A stretch of DNA of 64,000 nt from Lasiosphaeris hirsuta (GCA_030549175.1 JAUKUA010000005.1:2728001-2792000), one strand, 5' to 3'. Numbered from the stretch's first letter, positions 21,363 to 34,828 are shown. The notes: generated by a model from the letters alone, not told the origin. Numbers and translations are program-made.

Positions 21363-24300
21363 CTACTTCCTCTGTCCCTCAACAAACTGCAGCGCCTCCC
21401 CTGTCGGCACACAATCAATGGTACTGGTCTTGTTGTGGAAGGTGACACCATAACACTTGTCGGCGACGAGCACAATCTCGGGGCGGAATGTGGTGCAGAT
21501 GAACTGCGTCTTCTGTTCCTTCGAGATCTTGTCGAGCAAGGCTGCCACGGCAGTGCGGTACTGCGCGTCCAGATTGGCATCGACCTCATCAAAGATGACG
21601 AACGGACTTGACTCGGCGGCCTGGAGGGCGAAGATGAGGCAAAGCGCACACAAACCTATTTAGAGGTTAGCTGATATGTTCCAAAACTGTAGGCAAAAAA
21701 GTGTCTTACTCTTCTGTCCACCACTGAGCTGCTGAATCTTTTGCTGCTCGTCCATGACCTTGGAATTGAACGAAACACTGATACCAACACCTGTATAGTT
21801 TTCCACACCAGATGCGGGCTCCTCATCCGATTCTACTGCGGCCCGGTTCTTTCCGCGATCAGCCTTGCGCTGGATCACAAGACGGCCGTGACCGGCTGGG
21901 ACAAGTTGCTCAAAGATTGTCGCAAACTCCTTGGATACCTGCTTGAAAGTCCGTTCGATTGCTTCGTCCTTGGCCTGATCAAGATGATCGATAAGCTCTT
22001 CAATCGATATTTGCGAAGTGTCGAGCTCCTTCCGCCGCTTAAGTAGCTGGTCCCGCTGTCCTGTGAAACTGGTGTACTGATCAAAGGCCTTCTTGTTGAT
22101 GTGCTTGTACTTTTTGAGGGCCTCGTTGACCTTTCTAAGCCTCGTCTCGATCTGATGCTTGTTAGCGGGTTGACCCACAACTTTTGCTTTGGGTTGAGAC
22201 TCACTTGTTCCGACTTCATCTTCTCATATTTTCCAAAGGCCTCTTCGGGTAGGATACCAAGATCCCTAATGTTCTTCGCATACTCGGCAGCCTGGCTGAT
22301 GAGACGGGCCTTTGTTTGTATGTTTTTCTCCATCTTCTTTTGGTACTGGTCGATACGCTTCTGCAGCTCCTGCTGTTCTACCTCCTTCTGCGCCTTGATA
22401 GTCTCCAGTCTCGCTAGCTCGCTGCTGACTTCCTCCGTTTTGGCTTCATTCTGCTGGAACTGCCTCTCAACTTCGGCCGCCGCTCTCTGGGCCTTCTTGA
22501 GCTCCTTTTGGGCGTCTTTGAAAGTCCCACTGCCGCCACCGGAAGTATTTTCAAACATTTGGCCCGTAAGTTGGTCCCGGTGTATATTATTGTTGCTCAG
22601 TTGAGTCTCCAAGAGCTTCTTCCTGCCTTCCAGGTCGAGCCGCTTCTTGCTCACATCCTTCAACTCCAGCTGCAGTCGGTGGAGATCGGCACTGAGTTCC
22701 TCGAGCTGACGCTCCTCACTCGCGGACAGCGCCTTCTTAAAGTCGGTCGCTAACTCGGCCTGATAGGCCGCGAGGGTTGTATCATACTCCTTCATATTGT
22801 CTTGCACATCGGCTTGGCGCTTGATGGCTTGTTCAAGATGAGCCCGCTCACGCTCCAGCTGCGCGCCCTTACTACGCAGCTCAGCTTTGAGGGGCTCAAA
22901 ACCTAGCTCGAACTGGCGCATCTGCTGTTCGAGCTTGTGTTCCTCGCCATTAGCCCTCGTCACCTTCTGCTCCGTAACCTCGATCTCCTTTCTAATCTTT
23001 TCAATGTCTTCCTCCTGTTCATCGTATTGTTCGCGCAGCGCGTTGACTTTTCGCACGGCCTGTAACCGTGATCTCCGGGAATCTACATAACCTCCAGTCA
23101 TTGCTCCTCTTTTATTTGTTGTGTCACCTTCTGGAGTAATGGCGTCCAACCCGTGAGACCGGGCATACTGAGAGGCAATGGTCAAACTGGGGCAGACAAT
23201 GGTGCGGCCAAAAACTTGTTGAAATGCCTTTTCGTACTTTGGGTCGTACTCAATCTTGCTGATGAGGGGCTGAGCATCTGATGCTCGGGGCATTTTAACC
23301 TGTCGAGGGCGGAGTTGCTCGATGGGCATAAAGGTGAGACGGCCTCCATAGTTTTTATGCAGATGGTCAGAGAGCAACGTTCCGGTCTTTTCGTTATCGA
23401 CAACATAGTGGAAGAGACTGTTTCCGGCGACTTGCTCGACGGGAAGTTGGTAGGCCTCCATGGGCACATTCATTAGCTCTGCTAGAGTTCCGTAGGCGCC
23501 GGGGATGTTTTTCTCGCGCTTTAGCCGCTTGATTGCCGCAAGACCCCTGGCCGTCGCGGAGTCCATGAGATGCGAGAGAGACGATTCGGCCTGATCTCTT
23601 TCTTGGCGGGTGTTGGAAAGTAGGGAGTTGAGCTTGTCTTCTTCGCGTCGGAGTCTCTTGCGGTCCTCATACAAATGCTCCCGAGCCTCCTGTGCTTTGG
23701 TGAGCAGCTCTTGCAAGTCGGCTCGGTTGTCGCCGTAGTTATCCATCTTCCCTCGCATATCCTGGATTTCCTGTTCTAGTTGCTCGATGGAGGCTTGTAC
23801 CGCTTCAACCTGCTCCCTTGCGTCCATTTCGTTGGCCTTCTGGCTGCCGTACGCTGTGTTGATTTCCGCAATCTCTTTCTTTAGCCAGTTATCGCGCTCA
23901 GCCTTGGTTTTGAACCGGGTGCCCCGTTCTTGCTTGTTCATGAGACGGTTGCGTTCGGCTCGTATCGAGTCTCGCTGAGTCTTAACTTTAGCTTCCTGAA
24001 CCTTCCACTTCTCGAAGTCGGGGCTGATTTTGGCGAGCTCGTTCTCCGCCGCCTCAATCTTCCGAATGACGTCGTTCAAATCGGCTTCTTGCTGCTGCTG
24101 CTGCTGTTCACGAGCATGCCGGGTCTCGTCTAGGTTCTTAGCTTTGAGTTCTGCTTTTGCGCGAGTTCGAGCCGCCTCTCTGCGGTCCTCATCCAACTGC
24201 CGACGCTCTATAGCGAGGAGTTCAAGACTCTGGTGGATTTCGTGAAAATTCTGCTCCAGGGTTGAAATCTCCTTTTCTGTTCGTTGGAGCTGTACGCGAT

Positions 24301-25171
24301 CTTTAGTCGATGCGCCAGCACCGCCCTGCCTGGCCTCCTCAATCTGCTCCAGAGTCTCGTTGTTGGTCTCTTGTAGGCGATGCCAGTGAGCGTACTCAAG
24401 ACATCTGCGTTCCCTGTCCTTGTCCTGGAAGTCTCGCAACTCATTCTTCTCTTCTTCCAACTCGCTGAGGCGCTCCTTGATATAGTCGAGAAGTCCGTCG
24501 ATCTTCTCGCGTTTACTGTTTGTTTCAGCCATGATCTTGAGTGACTGTATCCGGCGGTCATCATAGGTGTTGGTTCCTGCGATTTCTTTCAGGAGATTGA
24601 GCCTCTCCGACTCCTTCATGTTTGTAATAGCGGCAATACGGCCCTGGGGCACAATGTAAAAGGGGTTTTCCTTGGCAAAGCCCGCTGTCTCGAGGATCTT
24701 TAGGACATCGGCTCTTGTCTGGACCTTTTTGTCCACCGAGTATTCATCCTTCTTAAGACCGATTGTTCTTCGGATTACCACCTCGTCGCCGGGTTCACTG
24801 AAGCGCTTGTCTGTGTTATCGAAAATAATTTCGACATATGCTGACATGACGGCAGAGCCAGAGCCCTCGTGTAAGAGTGCCTGACGCTCTTCGCGACTCA
24901 TGTTGGTGTAGGCGTCGCTAAGCACGAACCGAATAGCGGCGAAGAAGTTGCTCTTGCCCGAGCCATTTCGTCCGACGATGACATTGGTACCAGGGGAAAA
25001 GGGTTCGATAACAGTTTGCTCCTTGTAGCTGTTGAACCACTGTTAGTATAGATAGCTGGCATGCGTGGCGCAGACGCGCCCGAAGAAAAACATGATGGGG
25101 AGGGAGCATCCGGGGGTCTGGGTCTTGGCGCACCTTTTGAAGCCCTGGATGATGATCTGCTTGATGTGCAT
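21363..25171 (-). CDS. SMC3: Cohesin ATPase subunit Smc3
   Basis: Structural-maintenance-of-chromosomes ATPase that pairs with Smc1 in the cohesin ring. Four exons: 25171-25134, 25028-22205, 22151-21710 and 21655-21363, giving about 1198 aa, the family size. Exon 1 encodes MHIKQIIIQGFKS, followed by the Walker A motif GRNGSGKSN. The Eco1 acetylation pair falls at K105/K106 in TIGLKKDEYSV, the same numbers as in human SMC3. Two long coiled coils flank a hinge (around LAAIKRLKREKNIPGAYGTL). The C-terminal head carries the ABC signature QQLSGGQKSL, split by an intron, and Walker B FVIFDEVDANLD. The acceptor of the second intron is ambiguous: CAG before IETRLRKV is used here, while an AAG six bases upstream would add HQ. 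Reading continues cleanly in all exons; no defects seen. Confidence 0.97.
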
Positions 25172-27846
25172 GTTTGTTCTAGGGCTGCTAACTCGACAGC
25201 AGAGTAAAAGACTTGTAGTAAAATGGGCGGCTAGTAATTGGAAATTGTGCGCATCAGCGCAAGGGCGGTTGAGGTTGGCAGTGGAATGGGTGTGTCGCTG
25301 TTCGCATTCGCATGGTTCAGTTGAATTCGTAACACGGGACCAAAGGTATTGGTTATTGATGGAGGGGGGTCTCAACGCGTTGTCGCGCTCGCGGTTTCCA
25401 AAGCTCGGACCTCCATGTAGAGGCTCACGTGACATGGCTCCTTCCCAGCTGCCCGCTGCCCAGACCTTCCACCCTAGCGCGCGATAACGTCAGCGATGGT
25501 GCGCGTTGGGCTGCCCCATGTCGTCCCGTCGCGCTTCAAGCTCAACGAACTCTTCCAATTTAGGTTCCGTTGCTGCAGAGAGGGAACCCGCAGATTGATA
25601 TTGGACAGATCCCTTACGCAATCCATGCCTTCATTACCAAGGCACTGGTGGCATTTCCTGGTTGGCACGTCCGTATGGCAAACACATTAAAAATTCCAAT
25701 GGTTTTGTGTTTGCTCGGTTTGAACAAATACTTTCATTCTGGTCCATCCCTGGTCTCTATAACACTTTTTTCTGCTTCAAGCTGTTGTCGAGGCCGCAGC
25801 AATCAAACTGCAGGAGATAGAACGTAGCACTCGACACAAAGATGGATAACTCTTGCAAAGAATACTCGGCTCCCTCGAGCATTCCGAGTCTTTCAGGCGA
25901 GGGCGGACTGGGGAAAGGGAATTCCATGTGTTGCATCCACAGCCGTAGCCACCCTTGTTAGATTTCACTTAGCTTGGAGCTTGGGTGCCTTGAATGGTAC
26001 GCGGTGTGGGGCATGGATCAGAGCGGCTTAGGTCCCTTACTGCCAAGCCCAGCCCTTTGCTGCCAAAGCAGCTGTCGCAGATCCTCCTCGCAACGAGTCC
26101 ACCGGCGATGCGGCGTCTCCCATCGGACCTCTTGATAGGGCCCGAGCGGCAGTGCAATATTGTAACCCGTACTCCGTAAAAAAAATCCGATCAACCTAAT
26201 CGAGCCTAACCGCACTTCACCTCCATACGCTTTGCCATGGTCAGGCACAGAGCTGGGGACGGTGTCACTGGGTTGGAGGCTACAGGTGTTATCCGGGGAA
26301 TGCAGATGGCAGACAGGCACACTCCCGTTGATCGACACACACTGGAGATTCTGACAGCATGCCTGTCTTGGGAAGTCCATAGATGCCGCCTCATGCTGCA
26401 CCACACGATACTACAGGATGCTACAGGATGCCACACAAACGGCTCGAGTGTGCCTGCAGCAGAGGCAGCCCTTTTCCCTTCTCCCGACTCATATTGTGCT
26501 AGAAAGGGCAGGCAGCCTAATGCCGTCGCATCTGAAAGCCTTGCCTGCTGTGTCTGTCTGGCCTGATGAGCAAGATGGACACGTTGTTCCGTCACGGCGG
26601 GGCTTTGGGGAATGTGGCGGGCCGGCGGCGGGTTGTGCCGGGTGCCTGAGCGGTGCAGCACACGCGCAGGAAGGACTGGCTGGACTGGCAGTGACTGGCT
26701 TGAGTGACGAACAAGGCGGGCTCTGCTGAGTGTTCGCTAGGCGTCAGGCCTGAATGGAGAGAGAGGATGCGGGCTGCGTTTTTGTTCGTCGTCGGGAAGC
26801 AGGCGAGCCAGGCAAAGCCGCAAAATTTGGGACTGGGGTTGGCTGGGCTGGCCCTCGCTGGGCAGGAGCACGGGACAACGCCGGGGGTGGGTGGGCGCGC
26901 ATGGGCAGGGGTCAATGAATGGCGCTAATTTTTGAGAGCAGGGACGTTGGGAAGATGCCGGCTGTCTATAAATTTAAACCAATATTCTTTATAGACAGCC
27001 GGTGCCCTCCACCCGAATTTTCCACTGCGCACTTGCTGCTTGCCCTGCACGCACCTCCTCACGCTCACACCCGACCACTCCCGTCACCTTGGCCTCACCG
27101 TGAGCAGGTGGCCCCCACACCATTCACCACACTGCCTTTATTAGGTCAACCATATTTCTCGGCATTCTATTGTATCGTCGTCAACTACTTGGCGCATCAC
27201 TGCACTTAATTTTCACATGACCAAAGTCAAAACAGTCGCCAACAACTCTATTTTGCCGTAATTCCCGCAACAACAAATCATATTCGCTGCAGCTAGTCAG
27301 CTTGGGATTATTTTTTTCGAGCTTCGGGCCCAGGCTGAGGTATGTTATCTGTCACGGCGATGCCTCGTCCGATTCATCAATCCTATTATGTCTGATGCAG
27401 CCCCGAACCCGTACTCCCCGACTCTGTTGTCAACCTATGTGTATTGTTTGTTCTCTCCGAGGAAACAAAGTTGTTCCCGGCTGTGGCTCACTCGACCCCT
27501 TCGTTAGCCTCATTGATAGCTAGGCTTCAGTGCTTTCTGGTTGGCCATCACTTACACTGTCCGCCCCATGATTCGCCTCCATTTGCCTCTCTCACACCCA
27601 CCCTAAGCCACTAGCCAATCATGTCTCGTATACATGGCGCTCTGCCCAGCCTTCGGTGCAGTGGTAGGCTGCTAAATGGTTGCCTCCCACATCCACTCAT
27701 CGGCTTTAGCACAACTCATTTGTCCCGTCATTACTTGCAAACTCGTCCAAGCTATGTATGGTTGGGGGCTTCATACTAACTGAATGGCAGTGCCATGACA
27801 TCAGCCACATTCCCACGTCAACCAAACTTCTTGACATGAATAAAAG
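25172..27846. other. Divergent intergenic region SMC3 / MOT1
   Basis: About 2.7 kb between two divergently transcribed chromatin genes. No convincing coding frame on either strand. It contains the perfect inverted repeat at 26958-27002 and an AT-rich stretch (about 26930-27000) within otherwise C/G-rich DNA. Confidence 0.5.
26958..27002. repeat. Perfect 15-bp inverted repeat with 15-nt spacer
   Basis: Left arm CCGGCTGTCTATAAA (26958-26972) and right arm TTTATAGACAGCCGG (26988-27002) are exact reverse complements around an AT-rich 15-nt spacer. It could form a hairpin or cruciform, or be a dimeric protein-binding site. It lies about 850 bp upstream of the MOT1 start. Confidence 0.9.
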
Positions 27847-30800
27847 ATGGCGTCTCGGTAAGTTCACGTGAAACACAACTCCTGTTTATCTTTCGGCTAT
27901 GCTAACCTCTGTCACCCAGGCTTGACCGGCTCGTTACGTAAGTGTTTGGCTCAACTCCTGCATTCTGGGTCTGCATCTCGCGCTTTGCGACATGTCATAC
28001 ACATGCCGTTTACCGTGTCGCTGTGCATCCAACCAAGCTGCGGGCAGCTTAGGGGCCATGTTCCGCGGTGCAACCCCCTGTGTTGCCCGTGATGTAGCAA
28101 TTGTGTAATGACATAGATGCTAATGCTTGTGGCGTAGAATCCTCGAGACTGGCAGTACCCGACTAATTAGGGAAACTGCCGTCAACCAGCTTGCTGACTG
28201 GCAAAAGCAACACCCTGAGGAGTTGTTCAACCTCCTTTCCAGAGTTGTACCTTATCTACGCCACAAAGAATGGGAGACCAGAACCACTTCCTCCAAGGCC
28301 ATTGGCAAAATCATCGAAAGTGCAGCTCTCTATGATCCCAACGCCGCCGAAAGGGCTGGCGAGAAAAAAGAGGAGTCACTGAGTGGGAATGGTTTTGTCA
28401 AGAAGGAAGAGGTAAAGGATGACTTCTTAAGCCAGGAGGACCATTTCTCTCTCGAAACTCTCGACATATCGGCAATTCTCAAGTATGGGCGGTCTCTCTT
28501 GCGGGGTGGTAACGTGGACTATGCTCTTGCAGCCCTTGATCCGCAAAGCCGACTAGCCCACCAAAAGAAAACCCTGCCGGGCCGCCTCGGTCTTCTTGGA
28601 CGTGTCTTTGCGGACGAGGAGATGCCTATCGTTAACGAGCATGCTCTCAGTCCTTCTACTCCTCAAGAGCCCTCTGCAGCTAATGGCTTCGGGCGCCACG
28701 ACAGCATCGCCAACGGGAGTCAAAGCCAAACTAACGAAGAGGCTGGGCTCAGCACTAGGCAGCTTAACGTTTTGAAACGGAAGCGGAAGAGGGAGGCCCA
28801 GAAGGCCGCTCAGGGCAAAAGCGGCTTCGGTGACCTGTCGATTCGCCGTACAGCCACCGCCGGCTCCGAGGGCTTTGCTGATGAAACTCCGTTGGCTGAT
28901 CCCGACTCCAAGAAAACTGGGAAGCTTGATTACTTTACTCTCGAAAGACCCGAAGGCGTGGACGAAGACACGAAGGTGGTCTCGGAGTTCAAGGGCCCCA
29001 TTATTCCCATTAAGTCGGAGCTGGAAGCCGACGACAACTTGGAAGGCGCTGAGTGGCCCTACGAGCGACTCTGCGAGTTTCTCAAGGTCGACCTCTTTGA
29101 CCCGCAATGGGAGACACGCCACGGTGCTGCCATGGGACTAAGGGAGATCGTCAGGGTTCAAGGCGGTGGAGCCGGGAGACGGAGGGGCAAAGCACGCTGG
29201 GAGAATGACGAGCTCAATCGAAAGTGGCTAGATGATCTGGCCTGTCGTCTGTGCTGCGTGCTCATGCTAGACAAATTCACTGATTACAGTTCTGACACAT
29301 CCGTTGCTCCTATTAGGGAGACGGTCGGTCAAACCCTCGGGTCCGTCCTCCGCCACGTTCCCCCGCAGTCGGTTTACGCCATTTACCGGTTTCTCTACCG
29401 CATGGTAATGCAGGATGACCTGCATTTGGAGCAGCATGTTTGGGCTATTTGCCATGGCGGCATGGTAGGCCTCAGATATGTCGTCGCGGTGAGAAAGGAT
29501 CTTCTCCTCACGGACAGCGATATGATCGACGGAGTTATCCGCAGCGTGATGAAAGGCCTTGGCGACATGGATGACGACGTCCGCTCAGTCAGCGCGGCAA
29601 CGTTAATCCCCATGGCGAAGGAATTCGTGATCATGCGTCCGGGGGCTCTTGACGGCCTCATCAACATTGTCTGGGAGAGTCTCTCTAATCTGGGCGATGA
29701 TCTAAGCGCATCCACCGGCAAGATTATGGACCTATTGGCCACTCTCTGCAGCTTCCCTGAAGTCCTGGAAGCCATGAAAGCATCAGCAGCTCAAGATGAG
29801 GAAAGATCTTTCACCCTCCTCGTCCCTAGACTCTACCCCTTCCTTCGACACACCATTACTTCAGTCCGGCTTGCTGTGCTGAAAGCACTCATGACCTTTG
29901 CCAACCTTGGGGCCGAGACATCCCAAGGCTGGCTTACCGGCAGGATACTGCGGCTCATATTTCAAAACATTCTTGTCGAGAGGGACCAGGAAGCATTGGC
30001 CACGTCTATGGAGCTGTGGTCTGCGCTTGTTCGGAATCTCGGCCAAAACCCGACCGTCCTGGCGGACGAGTTCGAGGCACATGTGGAGGCCATGATGCAA
30101 CTCACGCTGCATCCCATTGGTGTATCGCGGAACCCCATCCCTATGAATGCAAGCCTTTTCCAGAAGCCCTCAGGAGGAACATACACTCTACCAGGTGTGA
30201 CGCCGGTCGGCACTAGGCGGTCGTCACCACCCGAGGGAGCAGAGAGACCCGTGAAGCGTCGGAGAAAGTCAACCAAGGTCGACGACATTCCTCCACCCAG
30301 TCAAGGTCATGACGTTGATGGCCACATGATGCAGGGTGATGTTGATTTGGTAGGCATGGACGTCCTGGTCCGCTCTCGCGTTTCGGCTGCTAGGGCTATG
30401 GGTCTTCTCATGTCTCTCGTTCCGGCTCCCATGCTTTCGGTGTACGATGCCAGCATTCTACCTGGCCTTAATTCGGCCTTTGCTTCGACGCAACTCACGG
30501 CCGCGATCATCATCGACGAATACGCAAAGAACTCACCTGCTGGCTCACCAGCAGCCCGTTTTGTCGGACCCTTGCAAGCTATCATCGAAGTAGATCGCCC
30601 CTCCCATTACCGGGATTTGGTGAGCTTCGTGCAGCGCGTGCGATCGCAATCGCAGCAGCTCATCAACTTGTTCCGCGACCACGGCAAGGTTTCCCAAAAC
30701 AAGTTGCCTACACTTGCCGTTGTCGTACAAGGCGAAGCAGAGGCTGGCCCCACCGCTTTCTCTATTGCCAATGCTGAAAAGGTTGTGGGCGATGACTACG

Positions 30801-33784
30801 AGAGGCTCAAGAAGGCTATGGCACCTGGTCAACGACTCATTGCACTCCCCCAACTGTCTGAAGCTCGTGAAGTAACGGTCACAGCTATCGAGGAAGCCAA
30901 AGCAGCCAAGGAGTCTCGCGACGCGCGCATCCGAGCTGCTGCTGCATGTGCACTGATTGCGATGAAGGTGTTGCCAAAGAAGCCAAGTCCTCTTATCAAG
31001 GCCATCATGGATAGCATCAAAACAGAAGAGTACCAGGAACTGCAGTGCCGCTCGGCTGCGACCATTGCTCGTCTGGTACAGCTATTCACCGACTCTGGTC
31101 GCCGGGGTCCGGCCGACAAGGTGGTTGCAAACCTAGTCAAATTCTCTTGCGTCGAGGTTGCGGAAACTCCAGAGTTCCCCATTCATGCTCTTAAAACGAA
31201 CGTTATTCTTTCTATGCAGAAGGAGGAGGACCGTGTTGACCATGCCGATGCTGACAAGTTCGCCAGAGAGGCCAGGGCAGCTCGTATCACCCGTCGTGGT
31301 GCCAAGGAAGCACTAGAGATTTTATCCCAGACTTTTGGCGCTGAGCTCTTGACCCGGGTACCAAGCCTACAAATATTCATGGAAGAACCGCTGTCGAGAG
31401 CGTTCTCTGGTCCCCTGCCTGCAGAGGCCAAGGACCCCGAGAGCACGTTTGGACAGGAAATTGTCGATGCAATGTCGGTAATACGGACCATGACACCAAC
31501 ACTGCATCCAGCTCTCTATCCTTTCATAATGAGACAGGTGCCTCTGGTCATCAAGGCACTTCACTCTGAGTTATCAGTCTTCCGCTACATGGCGGCGAAA
31601 TGCATGGCAACAATATGTAGCGTCATTACCGTTGAGGGAATGACCGCTCTGGTAGAGAAAGTCCTACCTTCAATCAACAACCCCATCGATCTTAGCTTCC
31701 GGCAAGGCGCCATAGAGGTCATCTACCATCTCATTGCCGTCATGGGTGACAGGATTCTTCCCTATGTCATCTTCCTCATTGTCCCTGTCCTCGGCCGTAT
31801 GAGCGATTCGGACAACGAGGTCAGGCTTATCGCCACTACATCTTTTGCCACGCTTGTCAAGCTGGTTCCTCTTGAAGCTGGCATCCCCGATCCGCCAGGA
31901 CTTTCCGAGGAACTCCTGAAGGGAAGAGATCGGGAACGGACATTTATTGCTCAGCTACTCGATCCGAAGAAAGTCGAGCAATTCAATATCCCCGTCGCCA
32001 TCAAGGCCGAACTTCGTTCCTACCAACAGGAAGGTGTCAATTGGCTTCAATTCCTCAACAAATACCATCTCCATGGTATTCTTTGCGACGACATGGGTCT
32101 CGGCAAAACACTTCAAACCATTTGCATCGTCGCGAGCGACCACCATCAGCGTGCGGAAGATTTTGCAAAGACTGGAGCTCCAGACGTAAGGAGACTCCCC
32201 TCTCTGATTGTCTGCCCTCCAACCCTCTCTGGGCATTGGCAACAAGAAATCAAGACATACGCTCCTTTCCTGAGCGTCACCGCTTATGTTGGCCCTCCGG
32301 CGGAGCGAAAGGTTCTCAAGGACCAGCTGGATAAAACAGATATCGTCATCACCTCATACGATGTCTGCCGAAATGATGTTGACCTAATTGAGAAATACAA
32401 CTGGAATTACGTGGTCCTTGACGAAGGCCACTTGATCAAAAACCCAAAGGCCAAAATCACCATGGCCGTCAAGAGACTCGCTAGCAACCACCGACTTATT
32501 CTCACCGGCACACCCATTCAAAATAATGTGCTCGAGCTCTGGTCACTGTTTGACTTCCTGATGCCAGGCTTTCTTGGCGCAGAAAAGGTCTTCCTTGACC
32601 GGTTCGCAAAGCCCATCGCTAATAGTCGGTACAGCAAGGCCTCGTCTAAGGAGCAAGAAGCTGGTGCGCTGGCAATTGAAGCTCTGCACAAGCAGGTGCT
32701 TCCTTTCTTGCTGCGGCGTCTGAAGGAGGAGGTGCTCGACGACCTCCCGCCAAAGATTCTGCAGAATTATTATTGCGACCTCAGTGACCTTCAAAAGAAA
32801 CTCTTCGAGGATTTCACCAAGAGGGAGTCCAAAAAGATCACCGAAGAGGCCGGCCGAGACGACAAGGAAGCGAAGCAACACATCTTCCAGGCACTGCAAT
32901 ACATGCGGAAGCTCTGTAACTCGCCTGCGCTGGTCATGAAACCTGGCCATAAAGCATATGACGATACGCAGAAGTTCTTGGGCAAGCAAAACACGAGCCT
33001 CGAAGACCCGGCCCATGCGCCCAAGCTCACCGCCCTCAGAGATCTCCTGGTCGACTGCGGCATTGGCGTCGAAGGCCAAGAGTCGTCAGATCCTCTCTAC
33101 ACGCCTATCAAGCCACATCGTGCTCTCGTCTTTTGCCAGATGAAGGAAATGCTTGACATGGTGCAAAACACGGTGCTGAAGAGCATGTTGCCTTCAGTTT
33201 CGTACCTTCGGTTGGATGGATCTGTCGAGGCCAATAAGCGCCAAGATATTGTCAACAAGTTCAACAGCGATCCGTCGTACGATGTTTTGCTGCTGACGAC
33301 CAGCGTTGGCGGCCTCGGCCTGAATCTTACGGGTGCCGATACGGTAATCTTCGTCGAGCATGACTGGAATCCTCAAAAGGATTTGCAGGCCATGGATCGC
33401 GCACATCGCATTGGCCAGAAGAAGGTGGTCAACGTGTATCGCCTCATCACGCGTGGGACACTCGAGGAGAAGATTCTAAGTCTGCAGCGCTTCAAGATTG
33501 ACGTGGCCAGTACGGTTGTCAATCAGCAGAACGCCGGCTTAGCAACGATGGACACGGACCAAATCTTAGATTTGTTCAATCTAGGCGACTCGGGACCAAA
33601 CCTCATATCCGACAAGCCTGATACGATCGAGGGCAGGGAAGAAGACATGGTGGACATTGAGACAGGTGACGTGCGGCAGCCCGGCAAGAAGGCGGCGTGG
33701 CTGGACGGCCTAGGTGAGCTCTGGGACAACAGCCAGTATGAGGAGAGCTTTGACTTGGATGGTTTCTTGAAGACCATGGGATGA
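27847..33784 (+). CDS. MOT1: TBP-associated Swi2/Snf2 ATPase Mot1 (BTAF1)
   Basis: ATPase that strips TATA-binding protein from DNA and redistributes it between promoters. Three exons: 27847-27857 (11 nt), 27920-27937 (18 nt) and 28138-33784, giving 1891 aa. The two tiny exons are needed to give the conserved N-terminus MASRLDRLVTILETGSTRLI; both introns have GTAAGT donors, with CAG and TAG acceptors. The N-terminal two thirds are HEAT repeats that grip TBP (for example LFDPQWETRHGAAMGLREIV). The Snf2 motor starts near residue 1300: motif I DDMGLGKTLQTI (about 1326), motif II DEGH (about 1437), motif III LTGTPIQNN, motif V LLTTSVGGLGLNLTGAD and motif VI QAMDRAHRIGQKK. The C-terminal bridge and acidic tail are present. 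The first in-frame ATG of exon 3 (28127) lies inside intron 2 and would lose the N-terminus. Confidence 0.97.
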
Positions 33785-34214
33785 TGGGACCTCGCTACGG
33801 GAGGTGCAGCTCAAGGCGTCCTTTGGTTCTATGCTGTATGAACTGGATTGGGAGACGATGACGAGGAATGAGATCCCCGCAATGTAGGATATGACTCGGA
33901 GGACCACGTTTTGCGGGTTGCAACACGTGTGGGACACTGGGGGGGGAGGGGGTTGAGGGATATTATGTGGCGTTGGGCGAAGCGAAAAAGGAGGCCCTTT
34001 GGGCCGGAGTTGTGTGTTAGTTGTCCGTTCAGCGTAGTTGATGTATCATTAGCATGAGGACATTGGCCCGTGATCGACTTGAAAAGCAAGAAACGACGAT
34101 TTAGGGATGTTCGAAGAGCGAGCATGTCCATAATACTACCTCGCAACCTTGTTTCATCGAAAATACATTCCGGATCGGTTTGATATTTATGTCTAAACTC
34201 TAATCGGGTTCCAT

Positions 34215-34828
34215 CTAGTCTAGTAATGATGTTGTCTTCAAACCCTTGAGGGCCAGGTGGCTTGGGTTGGCCGAATGCCGAGTCCTTTCGAGCACTCCGA
34301 CTTCCCCGATGGGGTAGGAGCCTACGGACTGGGGAAGGGAGTGGTGGAGGGCGTTGGTACGTTTGGCTAGAGAGGGGAGGATGGGCGGGCGGAAGGGGAT
34401 GATGTCCTGCTGGGGGCTGTGTTGAGGGGTTGTAGCCTGAGGAAGGATGTGGACGGGTGTGGGTGTGCCTGCGGCTGGAAGGTCGGGTTGGCGGGTGCTG
34501 GGAGGTAGCCTGTTGGCGGCGCGCCGTGGTAGTAGGACGGCTGGGAATGGGGCTTGGGTGACTTCTTCCAATGCTTTCGCTTCTTCGGGCGCTTCGACTT
34601 TGAATCGTCGTTGATCGTCTCGGACTTTGTTTTGCGGGCCTTCTCGCCTCGGGAAAGGGCCCTGGTACGCCTCCAGCTAGCGGATTCGATGCGGCCTGGT
34701 TTGCTCGCAGGTTTGACTGCAGGCTGTAGGAAGCGGGCATTGAGAAGGATTCCATCTCGATAAGGGAATGGTATTTGGTGTGCTGGATAGGTACTTTCAA
34801 TTGAAAAGGGGGTATAAGTGATATACAA
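34215..34828 (-). other. Doubtful coding patch, frame conflict
   Basis: On the minus strand one frame gives a Lys-rich segment resembling a nuclear-localisation signal (KSKRPKKRKHWKKSPK) followed by a Pro/Ser/His-rich tract, then stops near 34369. A second frame then gives GFEDNIITRLDGTRLEFRHK, which looks protein-like and continues to 33829. The two do not join through a recognisable intron; the gap would be only about 30 nt. It is either a gene broken by a frameshift or compositional bias in Pro-rich DNA. No family recognised. Confidence 0.25.

Noticed and set aside
26206..26661. 151-codon minus-strand frame between SMC3 and MOT1
   Set aside because: Low-complexity His/Pro/Cys-rich translation typical of non-coding DNA.
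33829..34800. 323-codon minus-strand frame covering the MOT1 3' flank
   Set aside because: Mostly Pro/Arg/Ser compositional bias; its frame conflicts with the better NLS-like segment, so only the doubtful patch is recorded.
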